Positions 1 through 12,480 of a stretch of 64,000 nt of DNA are shown here, in pieces. Each line of letters begins with the position of its first letter. The first letter of the stretch is position 1. Under the pieces are notes generated by a model. That model ran no database searches, was not told the DNA's origin, and saw only the letters and a list, made by a program, of their open reading frames with translations. Origin of the DNA: Podospora comata (lineage: Eukaryota > Ascomycota > Sordariomycetes > Sordariales > Podosporaceae); NCBI GenBank assembly GCA_017354895.1, contig CP071496.1, positions 2,852,001 to 2,916,000 on the forward strand, given 5' to 3'. The position numbers and the translations under genes were made by a program.

Positions 1-575
1 AGTCTCCGAGATATCTGGGTCAACCGCATGGTTTTCATTGTTTTCTCAACATGCTGACGGGGGCTCGGGCAGCACTTGGGCACCGCTACGATTGAGAAGA
101 GAATAGGTAGTGACATGACAGGCTAGATGTTAGGATGCTTGGTGTCAGACCAGACAGATGCCAGTAACCATCCTAAAATGCATCACATCGACGGGTGATA
201 GACCCCGCAGCAAGCCGTCGATCATAAACGGGTGATTTAAAATCTTATGGGGGCGCAATGGCATATCACGATATCAATTATCAAGGAGACAGCTCTGTTG
301 GGAAGTAGGAAGATGTATCAAACCCTAACCCTTCCGCTACTATTTGACGCTTTACACTTGGTTTTGTCTAGAAGAATATTCCTCATCCTTCAACACAACT
401 GTCTCTGCAAAGAGTGGTGATTGTCTGAAGATCCTATCAATGAACGTTAGATATCATTGGGCTCGATATCAGTATCATGGCATCTCTATTTTGATCAACT
501 CCTGGTAGCCATTCCTAGTCAGACACGCGGCCAAAACTTCTGTATTCTGTCGGTGTTAACTAGGATTTGTTATAG
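1..575. other. Left-edge intergenic DNA
   Basis: I see no supportable gene here. Stops are frequent in all frames. The last bases (about 550-575) look like a fungal branch site followed by a 3' splice site, a TAAC-type motif and then TTATAG, and they lead straight into the open frame described next. If that acceptor is real, earlier exons could lie in this stretch or beyond the left edge. Confidence 0.4.
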
Positions 576-1064
576 GTCGCACTGCTACCGCCCATAATAC
601 AACAGCAACAGCGACTACCAGCTGTCACTACATCCACCTGCTACCATGGCCATGAGCCCCAACTTCCCAAATCGCCTGTCAACGGAACGGCTGCTGCAGC
701 AGGTATGCAGCCAATGCACCAGCCCTCGTCACTCCGTGTCTGTTTTTGGAACCGTGGAGGAAGAGAGCCGGCACATTTTCGTACTGTACCAGTTTGTACA
801 CTGTGTCGTTGGAGCAAGCCTACAGTGGACAGACCTTCCAGAACAACAACGGAAGCCGGCGAGATTGGGCAGCATATGGGAATAACGGGCAGCTGCACCA
901 CGGAAGAAAACGATGAATCGCTCTCCCCGGAGATAGGCTTCGAGAACCCGAGACATAGACTTCACTACGAAACACCAAGATCTGAGCTGACTCTGCACGC
1001 TTCAACTCCATCCTCTGTTCTTTGGTGTTCAACAGCAGTCTATGTCACTGTTTCTGGCCCATGA
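576..1064 (+). other. Doubtful open frame, possible terminal exon or gene relic
   Basis: A frame stays open for 162 codons from a 3'-splice-like TATAG to a TGA at 1064. It begins with a Gln run (QQQQ), then YHGHEPQLPKSPVNG, an Ala run and MQPMHQPSS. A second frame in the same stretch also looks protein-like: it starts at ATG 646 in good context (ACCATGG), reads MAMSPNFPNRLSTERLLQQ up to a GTATGC donor near 703, and after a possible acceptor continues with a Gln/Asn/Gly-rich tail (AYSGQTFQNNNGSRRDW) to a stop near 914. The two readings exclude each other and I recognise no domain in either. It could be the 3' end of a gene entering from the left, a short gene, or a decayed copy. No function is proposed. 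Confidence 0.22.
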
Positions 1065-2985
1065 AAAACTGCCTTCATACGTTGATGGACTTGCCAATAT
1101 GCTTCTCTTTTGACTAACGCATATGTCCCTCTCATCTAGGTAAATAATCACGAGTTCAACCCACACGCAGCCATCCAGACCATCATGAAACGCATGTTCC
1201 GAGTCTCAGTCACTGACAAGCTATCTGAATGAGACCAATGGATTATAGACACGGACCTGGCCTCATGAGGAGAGGCCTTCCCCGGAATGACCTGACTGGA
1301 CAGATATACGCCGTTATGCGATGAGGGGAGATGACGATACCGGGGTTAACAACGCTGTGTTCACATCCCCTTCTCCTTCTTATTAGCTGCTCGGCACACG
1401 GCAGACGCCACCTTCTTCCACCTGCCCTCTGGAGAGTGATGAGACGGGCCCTCGGGCGAGGAACAGAGTCGGGCACTTTACTTCACACGACATTTCGGCG
1501 CGCAAAACGGGAGTGCACAGGTCGGCGTGGTTTGGGGGCCGACTGGATCAAGCCGATGCCAGCGTTGCAAGGCTTGGTGGTAGGATCTAGAGGCCGTTGA
1601 TAACAGGTACAAAAGCACATCAGCTCGGTCTTTTTGTGTATCGTGACTAGGAGAGCGCATCGCGGACCCGAAATTTGTTCTCATATTGGTCCTTTATAGG
1701 TTGGTATAGAGTCGTATCCGAAAATCGCCTGTCGAGAACCAAAGCCTTCGACACACTCTGATGTTATCTTGAACATTATTAGTTTCAGCTATAGATGCCG
1801 CAAGCCATACGATATGATCTGGCTCTCAGCTGACTAGATCCATGTAGGACATAAATGGACATCGACTCCCAGTTGCACTCTGATAGCTGGCACTATATAT
1901 TGCCTGAGACCCGTCCAGTTTCCTTCCGAACCGTCCTTCTGTGTTCATTCCTCTCTCATCATCTCGATATCTTTCAGACCTTGCCAATCTGTTACTCACC
2001 CACACTCACCCTCATCCCAAACACCAGATTTCAGAAAGCACTCGAGATTCGGAGAATATTCTGTCTCTTTGACAAGATGGAAAGGTATGTCCCTGCCTAG
2101 CTGTAACACAGCAATCAGATCAAGCAAAGATGATGCATGGTTGGATTGTTCTCGAATGTTGGCTTGGCAGATGAGGCTTGACAGCTGCAAAAGATGCGAT
2201 CCAAGGCCGGTTGGCGGACGTGGCAGCCGTGGCAGCCGCAAGTGGTGCGGGGCATGGGGCGGCGGATGGTGTGGCTTGAGAGCAACCTGGAAGACTGGCC
2301 CACCTCGGCGCCGGGGGGGTTCGATGGCGCTACCAGGCCAATCCCCTTGCTCAAACATTTTTTTGGTGAAGCTCGATTGGAGAAAGTGTTGAATGTCCAC
2401 CTGGCTCCAGCTTGCTCCAGACCGCGAGACCCCATTTGTGAGCAACTTCATCGATTGCTTGTCTGGCCTTTTCTCTGTACTGCCCTCCACACGGCCGTCG
2501 CACTACTCGTTCCCTCCCGCCCTCCTATATAGCCGCTGAACAGCAATTGCGTCAATTCCCTGCGCATGATGCTCTAAACCCCCATCATCATCATCGACCG
2601 CCGTTTTAATATTCGTTTCCGCTGTTTTCCCCTGCCTGCCGCAGACCAACACACACCGTCATCACGCCCTCTTTCTACTACAGTCTTTCTCCGTGAGACT
2701 GGCTGTCACTGATTGGGCTTGTCGACCCTCGCTGGCTACAGTTTTTTTAATAGCTCTTTTCTCCAACGATCTGTCCGTTAATCCAGGCGTGAGTAACATG
2801 GCGTTGTGATGTCCCCGCTCTCCCACGCCCTCGCCGCCACACAAGCGTTTGGGTGCTGGGTGGACGTCGTATCTGATGGAGTCAACTTTATCTAACCTTT
2901 GCCAGACTCCGCCAGGCTCTTCACTTGTCTTCACGACAAGCTTCTCCCGTCTTACGTTACGCATCTCGATATCTATCCCCCAACC
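1065..2985. other. Intergenic region and SCP160 promoter/leader
   Basis: No convincing gene. Around 1890-2075 the plus strand has a TATA-like CACTATATATTG followed by pyrimidine-rich sequence and an ATG at 2077, which looks like a promoter plus leader. The reading frame after it needs a 34-nt intron, which is too short. From about 2560 to 2985 the sequence is CT-rich and is best read as the 5' leader of the KH-protein gene that starts at 2986. Confidence 0.5.
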
Positions 2986-5900
2986 ATGGTCGATAACGTT
3001 CCCGCTGAGCCCTCAGCTGCTAGCCAGCTCTTGCAACAGCATGCCACGCACCACGTAACGGTCGAGGATGTTGTAGACGAAGAGCTCCCACCCAAGTCTG
3101 CTGCCAGCACCGAGGCTACCACCACGGAGTCTGCCCCCCCAGCAGCCGCACCAAATCCTGCGAAGGCCAACATTGCTACCCAGTCCCGTGAGCTTTTCCC
3201 AGAACTCGGGACTGCACCCGCTCCTGTTGCCCGTCCCACCGGTATCTGGGCCAAGAGAACCGGTGCCAATGGCACAAGCGAAAGCAATGGCACTCCTACA
3301 ACATCCGCACCTCCCTCCGGTGCAACGACTCCTACTCCCCCGGCTGTCAGGGGCCCTGCGAACATCTCGATCCCAGGCCGCAATGTTGAGTACACACTTT
3401 TGGAACCTCAACACGTGCTTCCTCGTGCCCAGCTGAAGAAACCCCTGCCAGACATCGCCAAGGATTTTAACCGTAGGTCGCGGGCACCTATCAAGGTCAG
3501 CACCATGGCGGATGGGAAGGTCAGGGTTGAGGCTACTGGCGCCCAGGATATTGCGACCCAGGCTCTGAAGGACTTCATCAACCAGATCGGCACTAAGCTC
3601 TCCATCAAGGTGTCGATTCCCCGTTCTACCAGGGCCCATGTCATCGGCAAGGGCGGTTCCACCATCAAGGCCCTGCAGGAGAAGACTGGCGCCCGGATCC
3701 AGATGCCTAGGGTAGAGGATGCTCCTGCGGCCGCTGAGGATGAGGACGATGACAGCACGATCGATGTTTTGATCGAGGGCAACTCCCAGCAGGCTGCTGC
3801 TGCCCGTAACGCCATTTTGAAGATTGCTGGTGAACGGGCTGCCAACGTCAACACACGCCTCAAGGGCATCCCTGCCGAGTTCTTTCCCTTCATTGCCAAG
3901 AACGGCCTGATCAGCAGCCTGGAACAAGGTAGAGATCTTCAGGTCCAGGTGCCTTCGCACCCCGTCCGGGTGCCTCACCCGCCAGAGGCGCCTCAGGGTG
4001 GACAGCCTCCCGTCTTCTATCCCGCTGTTGACAACTTCATCCAGCTCACTGGTGAGCGCGATGCTGTCAGGGCTGCCAAGGAGCAGATTGAGAGACGTGC
4101 CCAGGAGCTCCGCCAGCAACTCGCCGTCGACCAGTTCTCTCTCAACAAGGGACGTCATCAGTTCATTGTTGGCGATAAGGGCATTCCTCAGGATCAGTTC
4201 TTCGACCAGACCGGATGCATTGTTGTCTTGCCCGCCGACGATGAGGACGAGACCGTCACCATTATCGGGCCTTCTGACAAGATCACTCCCGCCTCCGACG
4301 TGGCTATGGATCTCGCTATGAACATGCAGAGCTCCAACCTTGATATCACTCGTTACTTCCGCCAGGTTCCTTCTGCTGCTGCCCATGCCCGCAACGTCAC
4401 CCGCTATCTCCGCGAGAGAAAAGAGATTGAGCGTCTGGAGAAGCTGCACCATGTGCACTTCAACACTCCTTTCAATGCCAACGGCGCTCTTCCTTGGGAG
4501 CTCTATGCCCGTGATGGCAAGAATGCTATCCGGGCTTCCAACGAAGTCAAGGGCATCGTCGAGGGCCACCCTCCAGCCCGCATTGCGACGGCTGCGGTCG
4601 ACCCCTTCTTCCACGCCTACCTGCAGAAGGAGGCTAGACCCAAGGTTAGACAAGATTATGGTGTTCACCTTGTGATCCCCCAAGGCTCTGAGGCCGACTC
4701 CCCTCTTCTTCTTGTCTACGAGGGCCGCACAAGCCCTGATTCCTACGAGATTCCTCGCGCTCAGCCCAGCCAGGCCGATCTGCTCGAAATGCAAAAGTGG
4801 CTCAGCGAGGCCCAAGCCTATATCACTGGCTTGATCGCCAAGCAGGATCCCTTGACTGCCGCTACCATGGAAGTTCCCACCAAGTTCCATGAGAAGTTGC
4901 GCAGATTCATCAAGAAGGAGCAGGAGAATCGCCCCGAGAACCAGATCCCTGTGCGCGTGTCGAACACTGGGTCGATCATCAACTTCCGAGGTCCTAGCTC
5001 TGCCGTGGAGTCGCTTGTGGCTAAGTGCCAGGCCTTCATTGAGCAGGAGAAGGAGGACGAGAAGGAGCGCGGGTTCATCTTGGAGTTTGAATTCCCCCAG
5101 AAGTTTGCCAACCACCTCATTGGCAAGGGTGGAAGCAACATTCGGGAACTCCGCGACAAGTTCGACGTTGATATCCAGGTCAATGACGGGAAGGTTCAGC
5201 TCAAGGGTCCCAAGGCCAAGGCTGAGGCCGCCAGAGCTCATATCTCTGCTCTCGGCCGTCAGCTCCAGGACGAGGCTACTCACGTTTTGAAGATCGAGCC
5301 CAAGTTCCACCGCGAGCTTATCGGCGCCCAGGGCGCCCAGATCAACCGTCTCCAGACCCGCTACAAGGTCATCATTAACTTCCCTCGCACTGCTAAGCCT
5401 GCCAAGGACGACGAATCCGTTGCGGATTCGAGCGATGCCGGGAAGCACCGCCGTCAACAGGCCCCTGATGAGGTTATCGTTAGAGGTCCCAAGCGCGGAG
5501 CTGATGAGGCCCGTGATGAGATTCTCTCGCTGTTGCAGTATCTCAAGGATACCTCCTTCACCGACTTCATCACTTTCCAGCAGAAGCAGCTTCCTTCCTT
5601 GATTGGATCTGGAGGTGCTGTGTTGGAGCAGCTTCGCCAGTCCAGTGGTGCCAGGATTGACATCCCCAGCGCCAAGGAAGATGCTGACGCTGAGGTTGAG
5701 ATCCAGATCAAGGGTACCAAGGCCCAGGTTGCTGCTGCCAAGAAGGCTCTTCAGGAGAAGAAGGCCGTGTTTGATGACACTGTAGTCAAGACCATCGATG
5801 TTGATCGCAAGTACCACAAAGCTCTTATCGGGACTGGCGGTAAGTATTGATACATGAGTATGCCCTTTGAAAAATATTTACTGACGGCTACAGGTGCCAA

Positions 5901-6870
5901 TCTGCGGGACATCGTCGTCAAGGCTGGCGGTTCCGATGACCGCCGCGAGCTTGCCCGCGCCATTCAATTCCCCAAGCAGGATACTGACGGAAACACTATC
6001 AAGGTCGAGGGCCGCACCGAGGTTGTCGACAAGATCATTGCGCAGATCCAGGCTATTGTGTCGGAGCGCGAGAGCCAGGTTACCGAGGTTCTCGAGGTGC
6101 CTGTTGAGAAGCACAGATCTTTGATTGGCCGCGGCGGTGACATCAAGCGCGGTCTTGAGAACCAATTCAAGGTCTCGATTGATATTCCTCGCCAGGGAAG
6201 CGGTCAGACTGGTGTCAAGATTGCCGGCCAGGCTCCCGATGTTGAGAAGGCCAAGGCTCACATCGAGTCTCTGGTCAAGGAGCAGCAGGGCGAGACTGTG
6301 CAGGTTCCTCGTGCTCTCCATCACGCCGTCTCCAACAATGGTCAAATCTTCCGCAAGTTCAGAAACGATTTCGGTGTTACTGTCGACCATGCTGGCCAGG
6401 CCGTCCCACCCAGACCTGCGGCTCCAGATGCCCGCTCCAACGGTGCCCTTCCTTTGATCACTGACGACGAGGAAACCACTGCCGATGCTCACTCCTGGAA
6501 GGTTGTCGAAAGCGGATCGTCGTCCGAGGAGGGTGAGATTCCATGGGTCCTTCGCGGCTCCCCTGAAAGCATCGAGAAGGCCAAGAAGGCCATCGAGGCT
6601 GCGCTGGAACAGGCCAAGAAGCAGGATGCCACAGGCTACTTGATTCTGCCTGATCCCCGCACGTACCGCTTCGTTATTGGTCAGGGCGGCAGCAAGGTCA
6701 ACTCCATCCGCAAGCAGAGCGGTTGCAAGATCACCGTTCCCCGTGACCAAGCTAAGGGTGAGGCCATCGAGGTTGTTGGCAGCAAGGAGGGTGTTGAGAA
6801 GGCCAAGGATTTGATTCTGGCTGCCGTTAAGGAAGGTATTGCCAGCAGATCTGCGCCTAGGGAGCAGTAA
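2986..6870 (+). CDS. SCP160: Multi-KH RNA-binding protein, Scp160/vigilin type
   Basis: Two coding exons, 2986-5839 and 5894-6870, split by a 54-bp intron (GTAAGT...CAG), encode about 1,276 residues, close to yeast Scp160 (1,222). ATG 2986 has good context (CAACCATGG); the open frame upstream of it is leader. Repeated KH domains are shown by GxxG loops at about residues 219 (IGKGGSTIKAL), 396 (VGDKGIPQ), 711 (LIGKGGSNIREL), 778 (LIGAQGAQINRL), 871 (LIGSGGAVLEQL), 946 (LIGTGGANLRDI), 1027 (LIGRGGDIKRG) and 1211 (VIGQGGSKVNSI). Others are degenerate, such as VSNNGQIFRKF near 1097, as is usual in vigilins. The first 130 residues are Ala/Pro/Thr-rich and disordered. The intron splits the codon for the last Gly of one GxxG loop. 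Family members bind mRNA on polysomes at the ER and influence translation and chromosome stability; that role is inferred from the family. Confidence 0.95.
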
Positions 6871-9800
6871 ATTGTTTTCTTTGATGGTCATTAATGATTT
6901 GGGAGGCAAACGGTAGTTACGAAAAGTTGCTGAACTGGGGGCGTGGGCGCGAAGGGGGCTATTAAGGAAGGTTGAAGAAGGCGAAAATGGGGAATATTCG
7001 CTCGATAATATCTTGATGTGTTTGCCTTTTTTTTTTATCATGTTGAAAAATTACGGCACTTGGGCGGATGGTTTGCCTGATGCTATTCCGGAGGGGGGTT
7101 GATGTGTCGTATAAATATTTTTAGCTATGTCATGAAAATTGTTTTTGTATGTTTAAAGAAGAAAATTGGGGTTGGCTGGTATGATAGGGTGGATGAGGTT
7201 GTGTATATCATTTAGGAATCCATACTCCTCTGCTTATGTCGTTTCCACGTTCAATTTTGTGTGCTAATATCTCCAAACTTTCCATCTGTTCTGGTATATT
7301 TAGCTACATAGGGATCAGAAAATCTCAACATAGTCAGTCAGTTCCTGCATGATGATGATCCGTAACGAGAATGGCCTCTCTGAATTTACGCTTGTCCTCG
7401 TTTTCTGTCAGCGTGTGAACTGGGCCGCAATATCAGTAGTTTGGTATGAGGTTATGTGCTAGGTTTCTTGTCTTTTTGTCTCGTGTTCAATCAGTTAACT
7501 TGCGATTTGCTTTCCACATTCTAGGTAAACAAAAATTTTATTCTGGCTTTTGTGTCTGATGATTATGTATGTTTGGTTCAATGGCCAGAATATTGAGTAT
7601 GTCTTTGATGATGAGCATCCAACCTCTACCCTATCTTGTTATTTCTCGAGATCAATTTTGGGCTCTTTTGTTCAGAACTCTGAGAGTTGATAATTTGTTG
7701 AGAGCTGAGGTCGAGTTTCTTGCTGTCTGGGGCTGCTTGGTGGTAAGAATATGGTTGAGGTTAATGAACGCTGTTTGCCTTGTCTTGCTGTTTCGGAGGG
7801 GAACACCTTACCTATGGCTGTGCTGTTGATATGAGTCCGGAGGTGGTTTGGATGATAATGGGGTGGGTAGGTGTTTTTTTGCCGCCCTTCTTGTGGCTTG
7901 GTTGGAAGAGAAGATTCCGAATGTGCTGTATACAGTGGATCTCTTCGTGATAATTGTGGTGGTTTGAATCACCTAGGCGTATGAAGCCTTACAGGCTGAT
8001 AGACGAGGGGCCTGGTCATCTCGCTTGAGATGTCCACCTCCCCCCTCTGGTCTGGCGGAGATGAGCTCATGTTCATACGAGGTTTCTTTCCTGTGGCTGT
8101 GCTTCTAGGTAGGTAGCTGTCTAGGCTTTGTATGAGTGTGTGGCTGATCATGAAGAGGCGTGAAATCTTTGGTCAGCCTCAGGTAGGTGTCTTGTTGAAG
8201 ATGAAGTCTTTTGTCGTTGATGATGTGTGGAGATGAGTGCTGGGGCGTAGGTACCTCAGGTTTGCCCGCAGGGGGCTTCATGGCTGTGCTATAGGATAAT
8301 ATGACTGGGCTTGATACGTGGCCGGTGCCGTAGGTAGTCTGAGAGGTAAGAGGGTATGTGGTCTTTGCCTGGCAGATCTCCCTGGTTAGGTATCTCGTTC
8401 GATTGGCGATATCTTATGATGAGGATCTACGTCTGCCTTAGGCTGGTATTGGAAGCAAGAAGGAGGGCTGTGTTTGCATATGTAAGAGAGACTTGCATAG
8501 GGCAAACTGTTCACCAAGGTTAGTCTCTTACATCTTCTCAAGATGGGATGTGTCTAGTCCACCTGGAATTGTATGAATGATTTGATAGTCTATAGTGAGC
8601 TTGTGTAACTTCTGCCTGCTTACGTACATGTCCTCCTGCATATAGACAATGGCTATGCCTATGCCCTGCTCTTCCCTCCATAGTAAAAAATTGTCAGTTT
8701 GTGGAGATACATCTCCGTGAAACTCAGATCCTGGGAGGGCCTGATGTAGCCTGTCGGACTACTGTGCTACTGTTCTGGCCCTCCTTTTGACTGCTGTGTC
8801 AGACACGTACGTATCGTCAATCATGGCTGTGTTTCCTCTTTGCTCCAGTCATTTCACCTTTTGGGGTTATGATCGAATATATCTGATCTCTTATTCGTCC
8901 CTATTAGCTATGGGACTGTATGTTTCATTGGTCAATGACCTGAAATAAGTAAGTGACCGCCTCCCCGTTGAGGGTATTCACCCGTCGTGATGCATGGCTA
9001 TCATGGCTGAGCTACATGTTTGCATAAACCCACCTTACCTCGCTTGCCTAATCTATGAGCTGACGAGCCAGCGGTTGTTGTACGACGTGTTCGATGTCCC
9101 ATCCAGCTGTCGGTCACATAGCTTGGGAAATCCCCCTTCTCAGCCTGGTGAGTAGGGTAGTTCGGTATGCCATCCAGATGTAGGTTCGACGCTGGAACCA
9201 TGGCTGAGTGTTTGCATAAGCTCACCTACTTTCATCATCAGGCAAGCGAGTTACAGGTTAATACCTAATGTCCGGTGCGAACGGTGTTCAACAGCCTGTA
9301 GATTGTCGATCAATGACGGAGGTAACAAATCTCTTTTCTCTCAGCCTGACATTATACGTAAGTCCTTCTCATTGGTGGCCTTGCAAGTCTCGTGATATGA
9401 GTGTGGGTGTGCGACCTACATCGGCGGCCACACCCTGTTTCTCACCGCTGATTTCAAGTAGATGGCAGTAAAAAGATAGGCCCAAAAATGGACTACCTAA
9501 TCTGTGCTGACTTAGAGAGACCGGAATGTTTGTTTGCGGGGTGGGTGGCCGCCCGTGAGCAGGCCTAGTGTTAATGAAACGGCGAGCGGATGATGCTCTC
9601 ATTTGCTCGTTGACAAACCTCAATCTTGGCTGTTCGGTGTTGCTTTTGGGTTAGTGAATGGAGGCTCAAAACTGCGAGAGATTGTACTCGTCATGAGGGA
9701 AAAGGAGCGGTCAGTATCCGAGAGGAGATGAGAGTCTTGGTGGAAATTAAGCGCTTTTGGCGGTTGTGGTGAGGAGGCTCTTGTCGAGGAAGGAGTTGAA

Positions 9801-12480
9801 GAAGGCTCATGGTTTGCCATCAAAAAAAGTCCAGAAAGAGACATTCGGTGAGATCTGATGTGAGTGTCCAAGATTTACGATCTGGCAAATGGTAGATGCT
9901 CTGTTTACTTGAGAAAAGGAGCCCCCTAAACCTAGCATGAGCTACGGCAGAGCAACCGCGGCAGGCATCGGGCCTGGGCGATTGTGCATTTTGACTGCCG
10001 TTCTAGAAACAAGATCTTGATCTGGCCGGTTGCCCTGAGCCGAGTCAGTCTTGGAAACTGCCTTCTTTTCGTCGTTTGATCATGTGTCAGATTGATTGGT
10101 GTCTCCTCCAGTCTTCTTCTAAATCGGTGTACTGTCCTTCATTTAGTGGGATCTTGGCAAGAATGTCATTCCATCCTCTTGCAAGCCTCAGAATCATGAA
10201 CTGGCAAGAAAGGTGCACCTGATATCTGGATACCTACCTAAAGAGGCAGCGCAGGGCAAGAACCACCAAGAGAAGGCATTCGGAGAAGGCAGCCAGCTCA
10301 ACACCAAGCGGCAGGCCCAAGGACTTCTGCAGGGCCGACTTCCCCGCGGCGCCCATCCCACCTCGTGCGGTCTCGTCCTCTTCCCGTAAGGCAGCGTGCG
10401 GATCAGCGGCGCAACAGATATGCTTAAACTCTCGGCGTTGGGGGCGTCGGGATATTCGAAACAAATAGCAGCGCGAATTGCGCCGGGATACCCAATTCGT
10501 GGGGTCCGGCCTCTCTCAGCTCATGAAATGACTTCTGGAATATATCCATGGCTGGGCATCTCAGGCAGTCGTCGTACGAGAAAAGTGCAGCTATTCCCGC
10601 ACGTCCAGGGCACAGCTTAGTCGAGAGAGAATGCGTTTCAGGCCGCTGCAAAGCAATCGTGATAGGGAGGCTTTTTGACTGCTCTTTCTGGAAGGTGATA
10701 CGACCCAAGATGCGTTGCCTGTTGTCTGGATGTGGCTGTAAGAGGGGATGAGAGCGTGAAAATGGCGGCAAAAGGCGAAAATATGGTGGTGAGTTGAAGA
10801 AAAAAGAAGGGCGAGGTTGTTCGGTAGTTGGTTGGTTCTGCCGAAACTACGCCCGCCAAGGTTAACTTTTGGTCTACTTGGAATGCAGGTTCGTCGTTAG
10901 GTGCGGAAAGCGAAGAATGAATCATGACGTTGTCTGAAGATTCAAAGCCACATCTCATTTGACTGCATCGAGCCTAGATGACAGTTTCGGGTGTATTCAA
11001 CAGCTGGCCAGTGACGGTCGATACTCTGAAAGTTCAAGGTACGAAAAGCCACGGGGATCGGCTTGCTCCTGTAGATCCTGCTGGCGACCTTGACGGAACA
11101 GGAAGTGGTGTGTGTGTTCGTGTGACTCTGAGGTGAAGAGACCTATTCAAGGTGGGATGATGTCGTTGCTTTAGCTAAGCTTTCTAACTCCCAGTGACGA
11201 TGGCTATGGTTTCCCTGTGCGTTGTCATGTATGTGCCCTGCATTTAAGGGAACATGTCTTTTATGGGTTGGGTATCAATCAGGTACAACGGCATACGCGC
11301 CCCTTTTGACGATGTCCCAATTCACCGGTCCGAAACTTCTTGTGAAGGCTTGCAACTCACCGAAGAATGAGTTGTATCGCGGGTTCCCGCATGTGAGTCC
11401 CGAGGGAGCATGACCGTTCTCATCGATTCGTTGAATTGAGGCGAAAATGGTAGTGGTAAATACTGGTACCGGTGTCACGTATCAATATCTAGCAGCCAAT
11501 CCAGTATATGAGGGGTTCCCCCAATTGAGGCTGGCTGTGGACGTGTACACCGGGACTCCGAGGCCCTGAAGCTGATTCGCCGCTAGATCGAAAAGGGGGG
11601 TGTTGTTGTCACTGCGGGAGCATGCCACTCAAGCTGTGACGGGACGAAACACTCAAATCGAGCCAAATCTCAGATGGGCATTCGACTGTGAGGGGGAGGC
11701 TCATACAGCCTTGTCAAGTCTTTTGGCTTCCGTCTGCCGCTGGCCCTCACGGCCCGCGTTTGGCACCTTTCCGACCCTCCTTCCCCAGGTCTGGCGTCAT
11801 CTCCCTGGCCAAGACCAGTCTTGGTAGACAAGCTAGCAAAATTGCTCGCAGCCACCCCGAAATGCCTCGATATGCCCTTTGCAAGTGTTTTTTGAGAGGC
11901 TCTCTGCCTGAGCCTCATCATTGTCAATGAAATTGGGAAATGATGGAACTTGGTGGAGGTCAACTACAGCATCGAAGCCGATGTGCCTTTTCTGGATCTT
12001 GCTGGATGTCGCCGCCGTCCTACCGGCGTTTTACACACCACCACAGCCTTGTTTATCTGAGCCCCGCGAGCATTTGATTCCTTGACAGTGCCGCCAAGTG
12101 GCCACTGCGAGGCTCTCCTGTCTTCCGCTATTGGCCGCCTTGACCTGTATGAGAACCCCCAACGCAGCTGCACGACTTCCTGCTCAGCCCAGGTCGATGT
12201 ATCGGCCTGGAGATAGACGGACCACGTCAATCGTCTTTGATCTGCAGAAATACAGCCGCTGGTCCGTCTATATCACTTCGTGTATGGCCGCCATTGACCA
12301 AGTGGACGATGAAGAAGACAACCAGTTCAAGATCGTCGTCTTCTCATCCAACAGAAACAACACATCATTCCTTCGACAGCCTCGTCCGTGTGGTTTGTTC
12401 AAACCTAGAAGTCTGAAAGACAATTGTGTCAAATCAGCAACCATCCCATTTTCAATCAGACTCGCCACTTGCTGCCCATC
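6871..12480. other. 5.6 kb gene-free, G/T-skewed block
   Basis: No open frame here looks like protein. The first part (about 6,900-9,500) is conspicuously rich in G and T on the plus strand, with short GGTAGGTA and TACCTCAGG motifs and a recurring CATGGCTGTG/CATGGCTGAG word (for example near 8279, 8822, 9003 and 9198). The stretches at about 9,000-9,045 and 9,195-9,240 are imperfect copies of each other (both contain GTTTGCATAA followed by CTCACCT or CCCACCT). From about 12,200 the DNA becomes the leader of the Clr5-domain gene. The block could be transcribed non-coding DNA or an old decayed insertion; the sequence alone does not decide. Confidence 0.45.

Noticed and set aside
2077-2392. Possible small spliced gene with a TATA-like promoter and CT-rich leader
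   Set aside because: The required intron would be 34 nt, shorter than fungal introns normally are, and the product has Trp/Cys/Gly-rich, unselected composition.
3013-5817. A 934-codon open frame on the minus strand, opposite the vigilin gene
   Set aside because: It is the mirror of a codon-biased real gene, has no recognisable domain and is Leu/Gly/Asp-rich as expected from reading the opposite strand.
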